From: an uncultured Prochlorococcus sp.
Lineage (GTDB): Bacteria > Cyanobacteriota > Cyanobacteriia > PCC-6307 > Cyanobiaceae
Direction of reading: 5' to 3'
Assembly: GCA_902536455.1 (NCBI GenBank)
Contig: CACAXN010000008.1
Span: forward strand, 1 to 42,539
Length of the DNA: 42,539 nucleotides
The notes below the pieces were generated by a model. The model did not search any database, was not told where the DNA came from, and saw nothing but the letters and a program-made list of their open reading frames with translations. Each line of letters starts with the position of its first letter. Within the stretch, counting starts at the first letter, position 1. The position numbers and the translations under genes were made by a program. This document shows positions 25,813-36,421 of the stretch, in pieces.

Positions 25813-26589
25813 ATGAGTCTGATTAATCTTTTGCCACAAAAAATTAAAGAAGAGTTAAGAAGCAAATCTTTACTCAAAGTTATTTCAGGATTGAATAATT
25901 TCGATGTTCAATCTGTGAAAATAATTGTTGAGGCTGCTTCACTTGGAGGTGCAGATCTTGTCGATATTGCTTGTAAACCTGAACTAGTTGATTTAGCACT
26001 TAAGAGTTCAAAACTACCCGTTTGTGTTAGTTCAGTAGTGCCTCGATTTTTTCTAGATTCTGTAAAAGCAGGAGCATCATTAATTGAGGTAGGAAATTAC
26101 GATACTTTTTATGAAAAAGGCATTAATTTTTCAGATAAAAAAGTTTTAAACATTACAAAAGAAACAAGGGATTTATTGCCTAATGTTCCTTTATCAGTAA
26201 CTGTTCCACATACTATGCCTATAGATAAACAGGTTGATCTTGCTGTAAAGCTAGTGGAAGAAGGTGTTGATATTATTCAAACAGAAGGTGGCACCAGTTC
26301 TACTCCTTACTCTCCAGGAATTCAAGGATTTTTTGAAAAATCTGTACCAACTCTTGCAGCTACATATGCTATTCACCAAGAATTTAAGAAACAATCTCTG
26401 AATATACCAATCATGAGTGCCTCTGGATTAAGCCAAGTCACTTGTCCATTAGCAATATCCTCTGGAGCCTCAGCAGTTGGCGTTGGATCTGCAGTTAATA
26501 AATTAGATAATTTAATATCAATGATTGCGGTTGTTAGGAGCTTAAAAGAATCTTTGAAAAATTCAATAATTGGAGAAAAAATTTCCTAG
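25813..26589 (+). CDS. ycf23: Ycf23 family protein (DUF561)
   Basis: A 258-residue TIM-barrel-like protein of unknown biochemical role, conserved in cyanobacteria and in red-algal plastid genomes as ycf23. Features: KVISGLNNFDVQSVKIIVEA, GGADLVDIACKPELV, SLIEVGNYDTFYEKGINF, EGVDIIQTEGGTSS, and a phosphate-binding-like end, SASGLSQVTCPLAISSGASAVGVGSAVNKL, reminiscent of ThiG-like and other phosphate-binding barrels. No membrane segments. It precedes uvrB by 29 bases on the same strand. The assignment to the family is by recognition of these segments; function unknown. Confidence 0.88.
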   Translation: MSLINLLPQKIKEELRSKSLLKVISGLNNFDVQSVKIIVEAASLGGADLVDIACKPELVDLALKSSKLPVCVSSVVPRFFLDSVKAGASLIEVGNYDTFYEKGINFSDKKVLNITKETRDLLPNVPLSVTVPHTMPIDKQVDLAVKLVEEGVDIIQTEGGTSSTPYSPGIQGFFEKSVPTLAATYAIHQEFKKQSLNIPIMSASGLSQVTCPLAISSGASAVGVGSAVNKLDNLISMIAVVRSLKESLKNSIIGEKIS

Positions 26590-26618
26590 TATAGCAACAT
26601 CCTTTAGCTATTAGCTTG

Positions 26619-28658
26619 ATGAACAACTATAAGCTTCAAGCTCCCTACGAACCAAATGGAGATCAACCAGAAGCTATAAAAAAATTAGTTAAAGGCGTTA
26701 ATACTGGAAAACAGTTTCAGACTCTTTTGGGAGCTACTGGAACTGGAAAAACATTTACCATTGCGAATGTAATTCAACAAACAGGAAGACCAGCACTTGT
26801 TTTAGCCCATAACAAAACCCTAGCTGCACAACTATGTAATGAATTAAGGGAATTTTTTCCAAAAAATGCTGTTGAGTACTTCATTTCTTACTACGATTAT
26901 TATCAACCTGAAGCTTATGTACCTGTAAGTGATACTTACATAGCCAAAACGGCTTCAATTAATGAAGAAATAGATATGCTTAGGCATTCTGCAACACGCT
27001 CATTATTTGAAAGAAAAGATGTAATTGTTGTAGCCTCAATAAGTTGTATTTATGGTCTTGGTATACCGAGTGAGTATTTAAAAGCCGCAGTTAAATTTGA
27101 AGTGGGAAAATCAATAAATCTACGTTCTTCTTTGAGGTCTCTCGTTGAAAATCAATATACTAGAAATGATATTGAAATTACTAGAGGTAGATTCAGAATT
27201 AAAGGTGATGTTTTAGAAATTGGTCCAGCTTATGAAGATAGATTAATAAGAATTGAATTATTTGGTGATGAAGTCGAGGCTATTAGATATGTTGACCCTA
27301 CTACAGGAGAAATACTTGAAAGTTTGGAACAAGTTAGCGTATACCCAGCTAAGCATTTTGTTACTCCAAAAGAAAGACTTGAGAGTGCAATAAGTGCAAT
27401 TAGAAGTGAATTGAAAACTCAACTCGATAAATTTACATACGAAGGAAAATTATTAGAGGCTCAACGTCTAGAACAACGCACAAAATATGATTTAGAAATG
27501 CTTAAAGAGGTTGGATACTGTAATGGAGTTGAGAATTATGCTCGTCATTTATCTGGCAGGGAGGAAGGTTCACCGCCAGAATGCTTAATAGATTATTTTC
27601 CCAAAGATTGGTTGTTGGTAGTTGATGAGAGTCATGTAACATGTCCTCAACTTCATGCGATGTACAACGGTGATCAATCTAGAAAAAAAGTTTTAATTGA
27701 TCATGGTTTTAGATTGCCAAGTGCTGCAGATAATAGACCTTTAAAATGTGAAGAGTTTTGGGAAAAATCAAAACAGACATTATTTATAAGTGCAACTCCC
27801 GGTCAATGGGAATTAGATCAATGTGATGGTGAATTTATTGAGCAAGTTATAAGACCAACTGGGGTATTAGATCCGGTAATTGATGTAAGACCTAGTGAGG
27901 GCCAAATAGAAGATCTTTTATCTGAAATAAGAATTCGAGCTGAAAAGAATCAAAGAGTGCTTGTGACAACACTTACTAAGAGAATGGCTGAAGATCTAAC
28001 TGATTTTTTATCTGAAAATAAAGTAAGAGTTAGATATTTGCATTCCGAAATCCATTCAATTGAAAGAATTGAAATTATTCAAGACCTTAGAATGGGCGAA
28101 TATGATGTTTTGGTAGGAGTTAATTTATTAAGAGAGGGACTAGATCTTCCTGAAGTATCCTTAGTCGCCATTTTAGATGCTGATAAAGAAGGTTTTCTGA
28201 GGGCAGAAAGGTCATTGATTCAAACAATTGGAAGAGCTGCCAGACATGTTGAAGGTGTTGCCTTGCTTTATGCAGATAACTTCACAGATTCAATGAAAAG
28301 AGCAATATCTGAAACTGAAAGAAGAAGAATTATTCAAAAAAAATATAACGAAGTCAATGGTATTACTCCAAAACCTGCAGGAAAAAAAATAGAAAATTCA
28401 ATATTATCTTTTTTAGAACTTTCCAGAAAACTAGATGCAGGAGGTTTATCTAAAGATTTAATAAATATAGTTAATAACAAAACTGATGCAATTCTCAGTT
28501 CCAGTGATAATCAATGTTTGCTCGAAGAATTGCCTGACTTAATAGAAAAGTTAGAAATTAAAATGAAAAATGCTGCAAAAGAGTTAAATTTTGAAGAAGC
28601 AGCAAATTTGAGGGATAGAATCAAAAAATTAAGACAAAAATTGGCAAGAAATAATTAA
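26619..28658 (+). CDS. uvrB: Excinuclease ABC subunit B
   Basis: Damage-verifying helicase-like subunit of nucleotide excision repair. The 679-residue protein has Walker [13 protein letters not shown] (37-48), the beta-hairpin region [12 protein letters not shown], helicase motifs [10 protein letters not shown] and [15 protein letters not shown] in motif VI, and a C-terminal UVR motif (about 637-672: [19 protein letters not shown]) that contacts UvrC. I use the ATG at 26619; a TTG at 26616 would add one residue. Its stop is seven bases from the convergent lysC stop. Important for a surface-ocean phototroph under UV. Confidence 0.97.
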   Translation: MNNYKLQAPYEPNGDQPEAIKKLVKGVNTGKQFQTLLGATGTGKTFTIANVIQQTGRPALVLAHNKTLAAQLCNELREFFPKNAVEYFISYYDYYQPEAYVPVSDTYIAKTASINEEIDMLRHSATRSLFERKDVIVVASISCIYGLGIPSEYLKAAVKFEVGKSINLRSSLRSLVENQYTRNDIEITRGRFRIKGDVLEIGPAYEDRLIRIELFGDEVEAIRYVDPTTGEILESLEQVSVYPAKHFVTPKERLESAISAIRSELKTQLDKFTYEGKLLEAQRLEQRTKYDLEMLKEVGYCNGVENYARHLSGREEGSPPECLIDYFPKDWLLVVDESHVTCPQLHAMYNGDQSRKKVLIDHGFRLPSAADNRPLKCEEFWEKSKQTLFISATPGQWELDQCDGEFIEQVIRPTGVLDPVIDVRPSEGQIEDLLSEIRIRAEKNQRVLVTTLTKRMAEDLTDFLSENKVRVRYLHSEIHSIERIEIIQDLRMGEYDVLVGVNLLREGLDLPEVSLVAILDADKEGFLRAERSLIQTIGRAARHVEGVALLYADNFTDSMKRAISETERRRIIQKKYNEVNGITPKPAGKKIENSILSFLELSRKLDAGGLSKDLINIVNNKTDAILSSSDNQCLLEELPDLIEKLEIKMKNAAKELNFEEAANLRDRIKKLRQKLARNN

Positions 28659-28665
28659 AAAGAAC

Positions 28666-30426
28666 TTATTTTTCTAATTCGAAATGGTTATGAATCGCAT
28701 TAACTGCTTTGTCACAATCTTTTTCTAATACAATACATGAAGTCCTAATTTCACTAGTGGCAATCATTTCAATATTGATATTTTGGTCAGCCAATGCTCT
28801 AAATATTTTTCCAGCCGTTCCAACCTTAAATGCCATTCCCGCTCCTACAGTACTTACTTTGGCAATAGAAGGCCCATCTTCAATGTATGATCCGGGTAAT
28901 TTTTTTGTTAAGGCCTCAAAAATTAAGTTAGCTTTTTCTCTATCTTGTTTATTCATTGTAAGACTAATATCCTTAGTTTTTAAAGAGGAAATTCTTTCAG
29001 ACTGAACAATAGTATCGATAAGTAAATTATTTTCAGCTAATGCTAAACATATCGATGCTGCTACACCTGGACGATCAGGCAGTTTTCGAAAACTTACTTG
29101 AACTTGGTTTTTATCTAATGCAATTCCTCTTACTTCAGGTTGATCTTGTTTTTCATTGATTGGATTAACAAATATTTGTGTATCGGATAACTTAAATTTC
29201 TCAGCAACAAATCTAATAGCTTTTGGCATATTATTAATTTCAACTACACAGCTGACTTTAATTTCACTAGTGGCTATTAACCTGACATTTATATTCGCTT
29301 GAGATAACGTATCAAATAAATCAGCTGAAACACTAGGTCTGCCCATAATGCCTGCTCCTTGAATACTTAATTTAGTCATATTTGTTTTTAATTTATATTC
29401 TCCTCCTAATTGACTAGTTATAAGTTCACATTGTTCAGCAGTCTTTTTAACTTCTAATTCACTAACAGTAAATGTAATATCGTTTTTATTTCCATCATTT
29501 GTCGCTTGTATTATTAAATCTACATTAATACTTGCTTCTGAAAGTTTTTCAAATATTTGTGCAGCAATCCCAGCCCTATCAGGAATATTTGAGAGACTGA
29601 ATACTGCTTGGTTTTCTAATACTTCAAGACTATTGACGGTTTTTGTTAATTCTAAGCTTCCTCTTTTTAGCGGGAGAGGTTGGATTTGACTTTGTAGGAG
29701 AGTCCCACTTGAGTCACTTTGGCTTGATTTGACACACAATTTAATGCCATAATTGCGAGCAATTTCTACTGCTCTTGGATGCAGAACTGAAGCACCAACA
29801 CTTGCAAGTTCAAGCATTTCCTCGCAGCTAATCTCAGCTAAGAGTTTTGCATTAGGAACAATTCTTGGATCAGTAGTAAGGACCCCTGGAACGTCTGTAT
29901 AAATTTCGCACCTCTCAGCTCCTAAAGCTGTTGATAAAGCTACTGCAGAAGTATCTGAACCACCTCTACCCAAAGTTGTAATTTCCATCGAACCCGTATG
30001 GCTTAATGTTGTTCCTTGAAATCCAGCCACTACAACTACAAAACCCTGATTTATATAATTTTGGATCCTTTCTGTTTTAATATCCAGAATTCTCGCTTTC
30101 CCATGAATTGATTCAGTAATAATTCCAACCTGGCTACCCGTCATTGAAATTGCAGGTATTCCGTATTCGTTTAATGCCATTGATAGAAGAGCTATGGTTA
30201 CTTGCTCTCCAGTTGAGAGAAGCATATCCAATTCTCTTCGATTAGGATTTTTACTAATTGATTCCGCTAAACAATATAAATCATCTGTAGTTTGCCCCAT
30301 TGCCGAGACAACTACGACGATTTCATTTCCTGCTTCTTTACTTTGACAAATGCTACTTGCAATATTTTTAATTTTTTTAGTATCACCGACAGAAGTACCG
30401 CCAAATTTTTTTACTAGTAAAGCCAT
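28666..30426 (-). CDS. lysC: Aspartokinase with four ACT domains
   Basis: Phosphorylates aspartate, opening the lysine/threonine/methionine pathway; feedback-controlled. The 586-residue protein has the kinase domain (about 1-245) with KFGGTSVGD (7-15), TTLGRGGSDTSAVAL and LHPRAVEIA, then two tandem ACT pairs: first at about 266-420 (FSLSNIPDRAGIAAQIF, IMGRPSVSADLF), second at about 435-586 (VSFRKLPDRPGVAASI, VGTAGKIFRALADQNINIEMIATSEIRTSC). The internal duplication is visible in the repeated IATSEI and PDR(A/P)G(I/V)AA. The four-ACT form is the known cyanobacterial type. It follows holA by 39 bases. Confidence 0.97.
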   Translation of the reverse strand: MALLVKKFGGTSVGDTKKIKNIASSICQSKEAGNEIVVVVSAMGQTTDDLYCLAESISKNPNRRELDMLLSTGEQVTIALLSMALNEYGIPAISMTGSQVGIITESIHGKARILDIKTERIQNYINQGFVVVVAGFQGTTLSHTGSMEITTLGRGGSDTSAVALSTALGAERCEIYTDVPGVLTTDPRIVPNAKLLAEISCEEMLELASVGASVLHPRAVEIARNYGIKLCVKSSQSDSSGTLLQSQIQPLPLKRGSLELTKTVNSLEVLENQAVFSLSNIPDRAGIAAQIFEKLSEASINVDLIIQATNDGNKNDITFTVSELEVKKTAEQCELITSQLGGEYKLKTNMTKLSIQGAGIMGRPSVSADLFDTLSQANINVRLIATSEIKVSCVVEINNMPKAIRFVAEKFKLSDTQIFVNPINEKQDQPEVRGIALDKNQVQVSFRKLPDRPGVAASICLALAENNLLIDTIVQSERISSLKTKDISLTMNKQDREKANLIFEALTKKLPGSYIEDGPSIAKVSTVGAGMAFKVGTAGKIFRALADQNINIEMIATSEIRTSCIVLEKDCDKAVNAIHNHFELEK

Positions 30427-30465
30427 ATTTAAATCATAATGTAAATTCTTAAACTTATAATTTGG

Positions 30466-31467
30466 TTAACTTAAATTAATTAATTTCTCTGTAAAAACAT
30501 TTATAGGATTATTGCCTTGTTTTAGTAATGATTCAATATCTAGTAAGTAACTCATTAAATTAATTAAATATTCTTGAGATACATTTTTGACTTTTTTTCG
30601 AATAAAAAAAATTCTTTTTGGATTAGAAATGCCTGCAAGATTACAAATCTTTTCTGCATTATCGTTACCTGAATTAACTGCTAATTTTATAATGGTGTGA
30701 ATTCTTATTTGACTAATTAAACCTGCATTTAGTCTTAAAGCAGGTTCTCCTTTCTGTAAGAAATAATTTATTTCAATCAGGCTTTCATTAATATTTTTTT
30801 GTAATAGAAGATCAATGATTTTGAAAATATTGGATTGATGATCACTAAATATTTTTTTTACATCAATACTTTTAAGAAAAAGTTGTGAATTCGAATTACT
30901 GGATACTGCAGAAAGGTATGTTTTTGCTTTGGCTAATTCATTTATTAGTTTAAAGCTATCATTACCAACTGAATCAATAATGAATTCAGTTGCATTTTTA
31001 TCAATTTTTATATTCATTTCATTTGCAGTATCCTCTAAAAATCTTTTTTGTCCCTCATAGTCCCAGATTTCAGGTAAAGAAAATGATTTTTCTTTAGCTA
31101 AATTATTTTTGATAAGTTTTTGTAAAAATTTAGTACTCTTTAGTCTTGAGTCTGGTTTTTTTGTATTTTGCAAAATGAAATAAGTATTTTTAGGTATGTT
31201 GTCATGAATTTTTTCAAATTTAGTTCTTAGATCCTCATTTTTGGCAGTAAAAATGGGATTATTTTTCAATGTAACTATTCTGTATCCATCTCCAAAAGGA
31301 GGTGTAAGAACTTCATCAAAAGCTTTATTGACTTGCTCTTCATCATCTCCATTTAAATTAGTTACGTTTATTTCTTTCCATTCTTTGGATACTTCCTTAT
31401 CAATTAATTTTTGAATAAATGTATTTTGAGCATTTAGATCATTACCCCATAATATTTGTATTGGCAT
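30466..31467 (-). CDS. holA: DNA polymerase III delta subunit
   Basis: Clamp-loader subunit that opens the sliding clamp; partner of the DnaX product encoded elsewhere in this window. The 333-residue protein shows the delta pattern: N-terminal PIQILWGNDL, TPPFGDGYRIVTLKNNP (the clamp-binding region), NTYFILQNTKKPDSRLKSTKF, and the C-terminal helical collar LLQKNINESLIEINYFLQKGEPALRLNAGLISQIR. There is no Walker A, as expected for delta. Sequence is divergent, as usual in this family. First gene of holA-lysC and divergent from cobH, 58 bases apart. Confidence 0.88.
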   Translation of the reverse strand: MPIQILWGNDLNAQNTFIQKLIDKEVSKEWKEINVTNLNGDDEEQVNKAFDEVLTPPFGDGYRIVTLKNNPIFTAKNEDLRTKFEKIHDNIPKNTYFILQNTKKPDSRLKSTKFLQKLIKNNLAKEKSFSLPEIWDYEGQKRFLEDTANEMNIKIDKNATEFIIDSVGNDSFKLINELAKAKTYLSAVSSNSNSQLFLKSIDVKKIFSDHQSNIFKIIDLLLQKNINESLIEINYFLQKGEPALRLNAGLISQIRIHTIIKLAVNSGNDNAEKICNLAGISNPKRIFFIRKKVKNVSQEYLINLMSYLLDIESLLKQGNNPINVFTEKLINLS

Positions 31468-31525
31468 AATAGCTCAATAAAAAACATATATTAACTATGA
31501 TTACTTCTAACACAAATTAAATTTA

Positions 31526-32149
31526 ATGGTAATAGATCATCCAATTTTTTTGGAAAGCATCAGATTCATAAGATCTCATTTAGTAGCCAATGATCTAAAT
31601 TATTTGGAAAAAAAAGTTTTAGAGAGATTAGTCCATACTTCAGGAGATTTTTCAGTTCAAAAACTTGTAAATTTTAGTGAAGGTGCTTGTGAAAAAGGGC
31701 TTCAGGCACTTAAAAATGGTGCTCCGATTTTGACTGATACCGATATGGCTGCAGCTGCAATAAAATCCATGGCAGAAAATACCACTAGGAATAAAGTATT
31801 CACCGCTAAAATGTGGTTTGGAAAAAATAATCATATAAACTTAACTAAAACTGCATATGGCTTAAGTCAAGGTTGGAAGGAGTTATCCGCTATAAATTCT
31901 GGAAGCAAATCACCTATTGTAGTTATTGGTAGTTCGCCTACAGCGTTAACTTATTTAATTGATATTTTAGAGAATGCAAAAGATTTACCTAGTTTAATTA
32001 TCGGAATGCCTGTTGGATTTATTGGAGTAGAGAAAAGCAAAAACAAACTGATTTCCACCGATCTTCCTAGAATTGTTATGAATTCAACTAGGGGAGGTGC
32101 TGCCATGGCAGCTGCTGCGGTTAACGCCTTGTTGAGGGAAACTATTTAA
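31526..32149 (+). CDS. cobH: Precorrin-8X methylmutase
   Basis: Moves a methyl group from C-11 to C-12 in the corrin ring, giving hydrogenobyrinate (or its cobalt form, CbiC) during vitamin B12 or pseudocobalamin synthesis. The 207-residue protein has the catalytic histidine H37 in RLVHTSGDFSV, then GAPILTDTDMAAAAIK, VVIGSSPTALTYL, and PSLIIGMPVGFIGVEKSK and NSTRGGAAMAAAAVNALL. Length is normal. It is single on its strand, with no other cobalamin gene in the window, and convergent with mutS. Confidence 0.95.
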   Translation: MVIDHPIFLESIRFIRSHLVANDLNYLEKKVLERLVHTSGDFSVQKLVNFSEGACEKGLQALKNGAPILTDTDMAAAAIKSMAENTTRNKVFTAKMWFGKNNHINLTKTAYGLSQGWKELSAINSGSKSPIVVIGSSPTALTYLIDILENAKDLPSLIIGMPVGFIGVEKSKNKLISTDLPRIVMNSTRGGAAMAAAAVNALLRETI

Positions 32150-32180
32150 AAAGTATTTATTTTATAAAAATTTCGAAAAT

Positions 32181-34922
32181 CTACTTAATATCATAATTTA
32201 ATTTGTTATTTTCTTCTAAAGAGTTTAAAACTGATTTTGCTTTTTCTACAACTTCTTTTGGAACTCCTGCTAATTTAGCTGCTTCTATACCATAGCTTTT
32301 GTTTGAGCCCCCTTTAACAATCCTGTGGCTAAAAATTAGCTGATCATTATTTTGTTCTACTAAAACTTGAAAATTTTGTATATTTGTATTTGAATTTTTT
32401 AAGTAATTAAGCTCATGATAATGCGTAGCAAAAATAGTATTACATTGAATTTTTTTTGCTAGATATTCACTTACTGACCAAGCTATTGAAAGTCCATCAA
32501 AAGTAGATGTCCCTCTACCTATCTCATCAAGTAAAACTAGTGAGCTAGAAGTTGCCTGATTTAGAATTGATGCAGTTTCAGACATTTCTACCATAAACGT
32601 TGATTGTCCAGATGATTGATCATCAACCGCCCCAATTCTTGTAAAAATCCTATCTACAATCTTGATTTCAGCATTATTAGCAGGAACAAAGCTACCAATT
32701 TGTGTGAGAATTTGTATTAAACCAAGTTGTCTTATAAAGCAACTTTTTCCACTTGCATTTGGACCGGTTAATATAATTAATTTTTGATTATCCTCAAAAG
32801 AGATATCGTTTGCTACAAACTTTTTATCATTTAATAATTGCTCTACAATTGGATTTCTTCCTGCGATAATTTTTGTACTATTTTTTTTCACTGAATCATT
32901 GATTGGTATTAATGAAGGTTTTATAAAATTGTTTTCTACTGAAGTAATTGATAAACCAAGCAATGCATCAAGAGATGCTATGGATTTTGCGATTGATCTT
33001 ATTTGTTTTGTTTTTTCAGCAACTATATTTCTTAATTCGCCGAAAATTTCATACTCTCTTGATGAAGCTCTACTTTTTATTTGGAAAATCTTATTTTCTT
33101 TATTTTTAATTTCTGAAGTTATATATCTTTCTTCATTAGTAAGTGTTTGCCTTTTGATCCAATGTTGTGGAGCTAAATTAACTTTTGATTTATTTATAGA
33201 AATGTAGTAACCAAAATTTTTATGAAATTGAATTTTTAGGTTTGAAATTTTGCTAATTTTCCTTTCTTTTAATTCCACTTTATTTAGCCATTCAGAGTAA
33301 TCATCCATTAAATTGCGTAAACCATCTAATATATTGTCAACACCATCATGGATCATGCCTCCTTCACTAATATTGAGAGGTGGATTTTCTATTAGTTTAA
33401 AACTTACAGTATCAGCTAATTCTAAGAGTCCTTCATCAATATTTTTTAATTGATCAGTCCAATCTGGGAGATCATATTTAAATAATTCAATTATGGATTT
33501 TAGTCGAGGCAATTTTTTTAAACCTTCAGCTATTGAAATTAAGTCTCTGGGACTTGCATGACCTGCACATGCTCTTCCTGCAAGTCTTTCTAAATCCCCC
33601 ATTGCTCTAAGTAAATTTTGGGTATCTATACGTAATTGTTTAGATTCAATAAAGTTTGTAATTATATTTTGTCGTTTATAAATTTCATTAACGTTTAATA
33701 GTGGTGAATCTATCCACCTTCTTAAACACCTTGCACCCATGCAAGTATAAGTTCTATCAATACTCCATAGTAGCGAACCTACATAATTGTTTTCTCGTTG
33801 TGTATTTTTGATTTCTAAGTTTTTTTGAGTTTGATAATCAATAATTAATTTGTTGTGACCATATTGAATTTGTGGAAAGTCTAATGAGATTTTTAAAGAA
33901 GAATCTTTATCTAAATTTGAAGGATTAATTTTTTCTAAATAATTTAATAAACCTCCAAGAGATCTAGTTGCATTGTTTAAATTTTTAAGTCCTATTCCTT
34001 CTAGGGTTGCAATTTGGAAATAATTTTTTATTAAGTAATTTGCTTCACTAATGCCAAAATTAGTCTCGTGAGAAACAGTATAAGTAATTTGACTATTTCC
34101 TTTAGTTAATAAATTTCTTACTGCATTGCTTCCTACAATGATTTCTGAAGAATCTAATTTAATAATTTCATCAAATAGTTTTGACAGAGATTGGCCTTCT
34201 AAAGTTACTAACTCTCCTGTGCTTACATCAGCTTTTGATATACCCCATTCATATGATTTATCTGAGTTTTCTTCTGATAAGTAAATAGCAGTAATCCAAT
34301 TATTTTTCTTTGCTATCAACATTCCTTCTTCAACTACAGTTCCAGGAGTAATTATTCTTGTTATTCCTCTTTTAATTGGAGTCCCATAGTTTCCAGAACT
34401 TTTTTCTAATTGATCACATATAACCACAGAATAATTTTTTTTAATTAAATCAGCACAGTATCTTTCCATTGCATGATGGGGAACCCCTGCCATAGGGATC
34501 TTACCAATCTCTTTGCCGGCATCTTTACTGGTAAGAGTTATTTCTAAAAGGTTAGATATTAATACAGCGTCCTCAAAAAAACATTCAAAAAAATCTCCTA
34601 ATCTATAAAGTAATAACCTATCTTTATTTTCTTCTTTTAGAGTTACATAATGCTTCATTACAGGAGTTAATTTCAGTTTTGAAACTGTTTTATAGCTATA
34701 AGATTCTTCATTGATGCAAACATTTTTGTTATTTGAAATTAAATCAGTCTTGAATTTATTTATTAAATTAGTTGAATTTTTCCTTTGTCTGGGTCTTTTT
34801 TGCGATTCTTTTTTTAAATCTTCCCAAGATAAATTTTCTGGAATTTTTGTTACTTCTTCTTGCTCATTATTGTCATTACCAATCGCAAATAAATTCTTTT
34901 GAATTATCGTATCTTCTTGCAT
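32181..34922 (-). CDS. mutS: DNA mismatch repair protein MutS
   Basis: Recognises mismatches and triggers repair. The 913-residue protein has an N-terminal extension of about 75 residues compared with E. coli (Asn/Lys-rich, with KRPRQRK near 42-48), then domain I with the mismatch-wedge F-x-E as F111-F112-E113 in [13 protein letters not shown]. Domain III/IV follow, then the ATPase: [48 protein letters not shown] and [13 protein letters not shown]. No MutL gene is in view. It is divergent from psbZ, with 140 bases between. An alternative internal start would remove the extension; the ATG at 34922 gives an open frame with no break. Confidence 0.96.
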   Translation of the reverse strand: MQEDTIIQKNLFAIGNDNNEQEEVTKIPENLSWEDLKKESQKRPRQRKNSTNLINKFKTDLISNNKNVCINEESYSYKTVSKLKLTPVMKHYVTLKEENKDRLLLYRLGDFFECFFEDAVLISNLLEITLTSKDAGKEIGKIPMAGVPHHAMERYCADLIKKNYSVVICDQLEKSSGNYGTPIKRGITRIITPGTVVEEGMLIAKKNNWITAIYLSEENSDKSYEWGISKADVSTGELVTLEGQSLSKLFDEIIKLDSSEIIVGSNAVRNLLTKGNSQITYTVSHETNFGISEANYLIKNYFQIATLEGIGLKNLNNATRSLGGLLNYLEKINPSNLDKDSSLKISLDFPQIQYGHNKLIIDYQTQKNLEIKNTQRENNYVGSLLWSIDRTYTCMGARCLRRWIDSPLLNVNEIYKRQNIITNFIESKQLRIDTQNLLRAMGDLERLAGRACAGHASPRDLISIAEGLKKLPRLKSIIELFKYDLPDWTDQLKNIDEGLLELADTVSFKLIENPPLNISEGGMIHDGVDNILDGLRNLMDDYSEWLNKVELKERKISKISNLKIQFHKNFGYYISINKSKVNLAPQHWIKRQTLTNEERYITSEIKNKENKIFQIKSRASSREYEIFGELRNIVAEKTKQIRSIAKSIASLDALLGLSITSVENNFIKPSLIPINDSVKKNSTKIIAGRNPIVEQLLNDKKFVANDISFEDNQKLIILTGPNASGKSCFIRQLGLIQILTQIGSFVPANNAEIKIVDRIFTRIGAVDDQSSGQSTFMVEMSETASILNQATSSSLVLLDEIGRGTSTFDGLSIAWSVSEYLAKKIQCNTIFATHYHELNYLKNSNTNIQNFQVLVEQNNDQLIFSHRIVKGGSNKSYGIEAAKLAGVPKEVVEKAKSVLNSLEENNKLNYDIK

Positions 34923-35034
34923 ACTTTTTTAATTCCTAAATAGATATTAGGTAGAAATTATTTTTTTGCATTTAAAGTGGCTAAAGTATGTAAATTTTCT
35001 CTAAAAATTATCATTTTCATGAGATTATAGTATT

Positions 35035-35040
35035 TATAAT
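35035..35040 (+). promoter_or_regulatory. Candidate -10 box for psbZ
   Basis: A perfect TATAAT lies 22 bases before the psbZ ATG, in the 140-base divergent mutS/psbZ region. It would give a short 5' leader of about 15 bases. No good -35 hexamer is found at 17 bases; many promoters of AT-rich picocyanobacteria lack one. Confidence 0.4.
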
Positions 35041-35062
35041 GTTTGAAACCTAAGACTGAATT

Positions 35063-35260
35063 ATGCAGGCTGTTAACTTTTTCTTCGTCAATGCTCTATT
35101 ATTTGCTTCTTTAATTGCGGTAGTTGGAGTACCCGTTTTATATGTGACTCAACCTTCTTCTGAGGAAGGCCAGCGAGAAAGTAGGAGAAAAATTTATTCT
35201 ATTGCCGCTGTTTGGGTCGTTTTGGTTTTTGTTACAGGGATAGTTTCTTCATTAGTTTGA
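35063..35260 (+). CDS. psbZ: Photosystem II protein PsbZ (Ycf9)
   Basis: Small two-helix subunit of the photosystem II core that stabilises its edge and antenna contacts. The 65-residue protein has hydrophobic helices at about 5-27 (FFFVNALLFASLIAVVGVPVLY) and 42-64 (IYSIAAVWVVLVFVTGIVSSLV), joined by a short loop VTQPSSEEGQRESRRK on one side of the membrane. Length, helix spacing and the VPV/VGVP turn match PsbZ of 62 residues. A TATAAT box precedes it; ribH follows 49 bases later. A frame this short could be chance, but the two-helix pattern is convincing. Confidence 0.88.
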   Translation: MQAVNFFFVNALLFASLIAVVGVPVLYVTQPSSEEGQRESRRKIYSIAAVWVVLVFVTGIVSSLV

Positions 35261-35309
35261 ACTTAATACCTTTTCGTGAGAGTCTATTAATATATCGAAG
35301 TAAAATTTA

Positions 35310-35786
35310 ATGGCTATTTTTGAGGGTTCTTTTACTAATGCATCTACTTTAAAAGTTGGTATTGTAATAGCAAGATTTAATGATTTAATTACAAATAAAA
35401 TTCTATCTGGTTGTCTTGATTGTTTAAAAAGACATGGTTTAGATACTTCTGAATTAAGTAATCAAGTTGATATAGTTTGGGTTCCTGGTTCATTTGAATT
35501 ACCAATTGCAGTTAAAACCCTCATGAAAAAAAAGAGTTATGACGTTGTAATTGCTCTTGGGGCTGTTATCCGTGGTGAAACTTCCCACTATGATGTGGTT
35601 ATATCTGAGGCGAGCAAAGGTATTTCACAAGTTTCAAATGAAAATAATGTTCCAATTATTTTTGGAGTTTTAACTACCGATACTATGCAGCAGGCACTAG
35701 AAAGAGCAGGGATTAAAAATAATCTTGGTTGGAATTATGCTTTGCAAGCAATTGAGATGGGATCCTTAATTAAAAATTTAAATTAA
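35310..35786 (+). CDS. ribH: 6,7-dimethyl-8-ribityllumazine synthase
   Basis: Penultimate step of riboflavin synthesis, forming lumazine from a ribityl uracil and dihydroxybutanone phosphate. In 158 residues: [16 protein letters not shown] near 19-34, WVPGSFELP (57-65), H93 in [14 protein letters not shown], and the phosphate-binding region [16 protein letters not shown]. It follows psbZ by 49 bases and is followed by an AT hairpin and tRNA-Gly. Confidence 0.96.
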   Translation: MAIFEGSFTNASTLKVGIVIARFNDLITNKILSGCLDCLKRHGLDTSELSNQVDIVWVPGSFELPIAVKTLMKKKSYDVVIALGAVIRGETSHYDVVISEASKGISQVSNENNVPIIFGVLTTDTMQQALERAGIKNNLGWNYALQAIEMGSLIKNLN

Positions 35787-35788
35787 TT

Positions 35789-35807
35789 GAAAAAATTTAA
35801 TTTTTTC
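35789..35807 (+). terminator. Possible AT-rich hairpin terminator after ribH
   Basis: GAAAAAAT-tta-ATTTTTTC is a perfect eight-base inverted repeat with a three-base loop, three bases after the ribH stop. The T-rich 3' arm could act as the U tract. The stem is nearly all A-T and weak, so function is doubtful. Confidence 0.3.
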
Positions 35808-35847
35808 TATCATAGATCCCTTCTTTGAGATAAAATAAAAAAGTTAT

Positions 35848-35919
35848 GCGGATGTAGCTCAGTGGTAGAGCATCTCCTTGCCAAGGAGAATGTCGAGAGT
35901 TCGAATCTCTTCATCCGCT
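35848..35919 (+). tRNA. tRNA-Gly(GCC)
   Basis: A complete 72-base cloverleaf without encoded CCA. Acceptor arms GCGGATG and CATCCGC pair fully, followed by discriminator T, usual for bacterial tRNA-Gly. D-arm GCTCAGTGGTAGAGC; anticodon loop TTGCCAA with GCC, flanked by CTCCT/AGGAG-type pairing; T-arm with TTCGAAT. It reads GGC and GGT. A TAAAAT about a dozen bases upstream may be its -10. Confidence 0.97.
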
Positions 35920-35962
35920 TTTAATGTTTTATCATTTAAAATATTTTTAATAAAATTTAGTA

Positions 35963-36394
35963 ATGAAAAGAGTTATTTCTATAGAGGATTTAAAGGGATT
36001 ATTTACTAAACCTTATGGTACAGATGCACCAACAAAACAAAAATGGGCTGAATTTTATAATCAGAACGTTATTTTTACAGACCCAACTCAGGAAACAGCG
36101 GGTTTAGATTCTTATATTAAAGCTCAAGAAAAGCTAGTTAAAAGATGTGATGATGTTTTTTTAGAAACTCATGCAATTTCCATAACTGGTGATTGTGGAT
36201 TTGTTGAATGGACAATGGGTTTAAAAATTATGGGTAAAGAATTTATTTATCCTGGAACTACTCGTTTATTATTTGGTGAAAATGGATTAATAAAAGAGCA
36301 CAGAGATTACTTTGATTTTTGCGGTCCAACTTTTGGACCAGTTCCTATTTTAGGACCTTTTATAAGATGGCTTTATAGTAAATTTGTATCTTGA
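35963..36394 (+). CDS. NTF2-like/SnoaL-like fold protein of unknown function
   Basis: The 143-residue protein looks like the cone-shaped NTF2-like alpha+beta fold: KQKWAEFYNQNVIFTDPTQETAGLDSYIK (about 25-53) resembles SnoaL-type 'fy.dd..f.dP' starts, followed by TGDCGFVEWTMGLKI, TTRLLFGENGLIKEHRDYFDF and a hydrophobic end, GPVPILGPFIRWLYSKF. Such domains serve as isomerases, hydrolases or ligand binders, and substrate cannot be read from sequence. D41 and H101/D103 lie where catalytic residues often sit, which is only suggestive. It stands alone between tRNA-Gly and the convergent GNAT gene. Confidence 0.75.
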   Translation: MKRVISIEDLKGLFTKPYGTDAPTKQKWAEFYNQNVIFTDPTQETAGLDSYIKAQEKLVKRCDDVFLETHAISITGDCGFVEWTMGLKIMGKEFIYPGTTRLLFGENGLIKEHRDYFDFCGPTFGPVPILGPFIRWLYSKFVS

Positions 36395-36421
36395 TTTTGT
36401 TTTATTTAGAAACAGAGTGAT

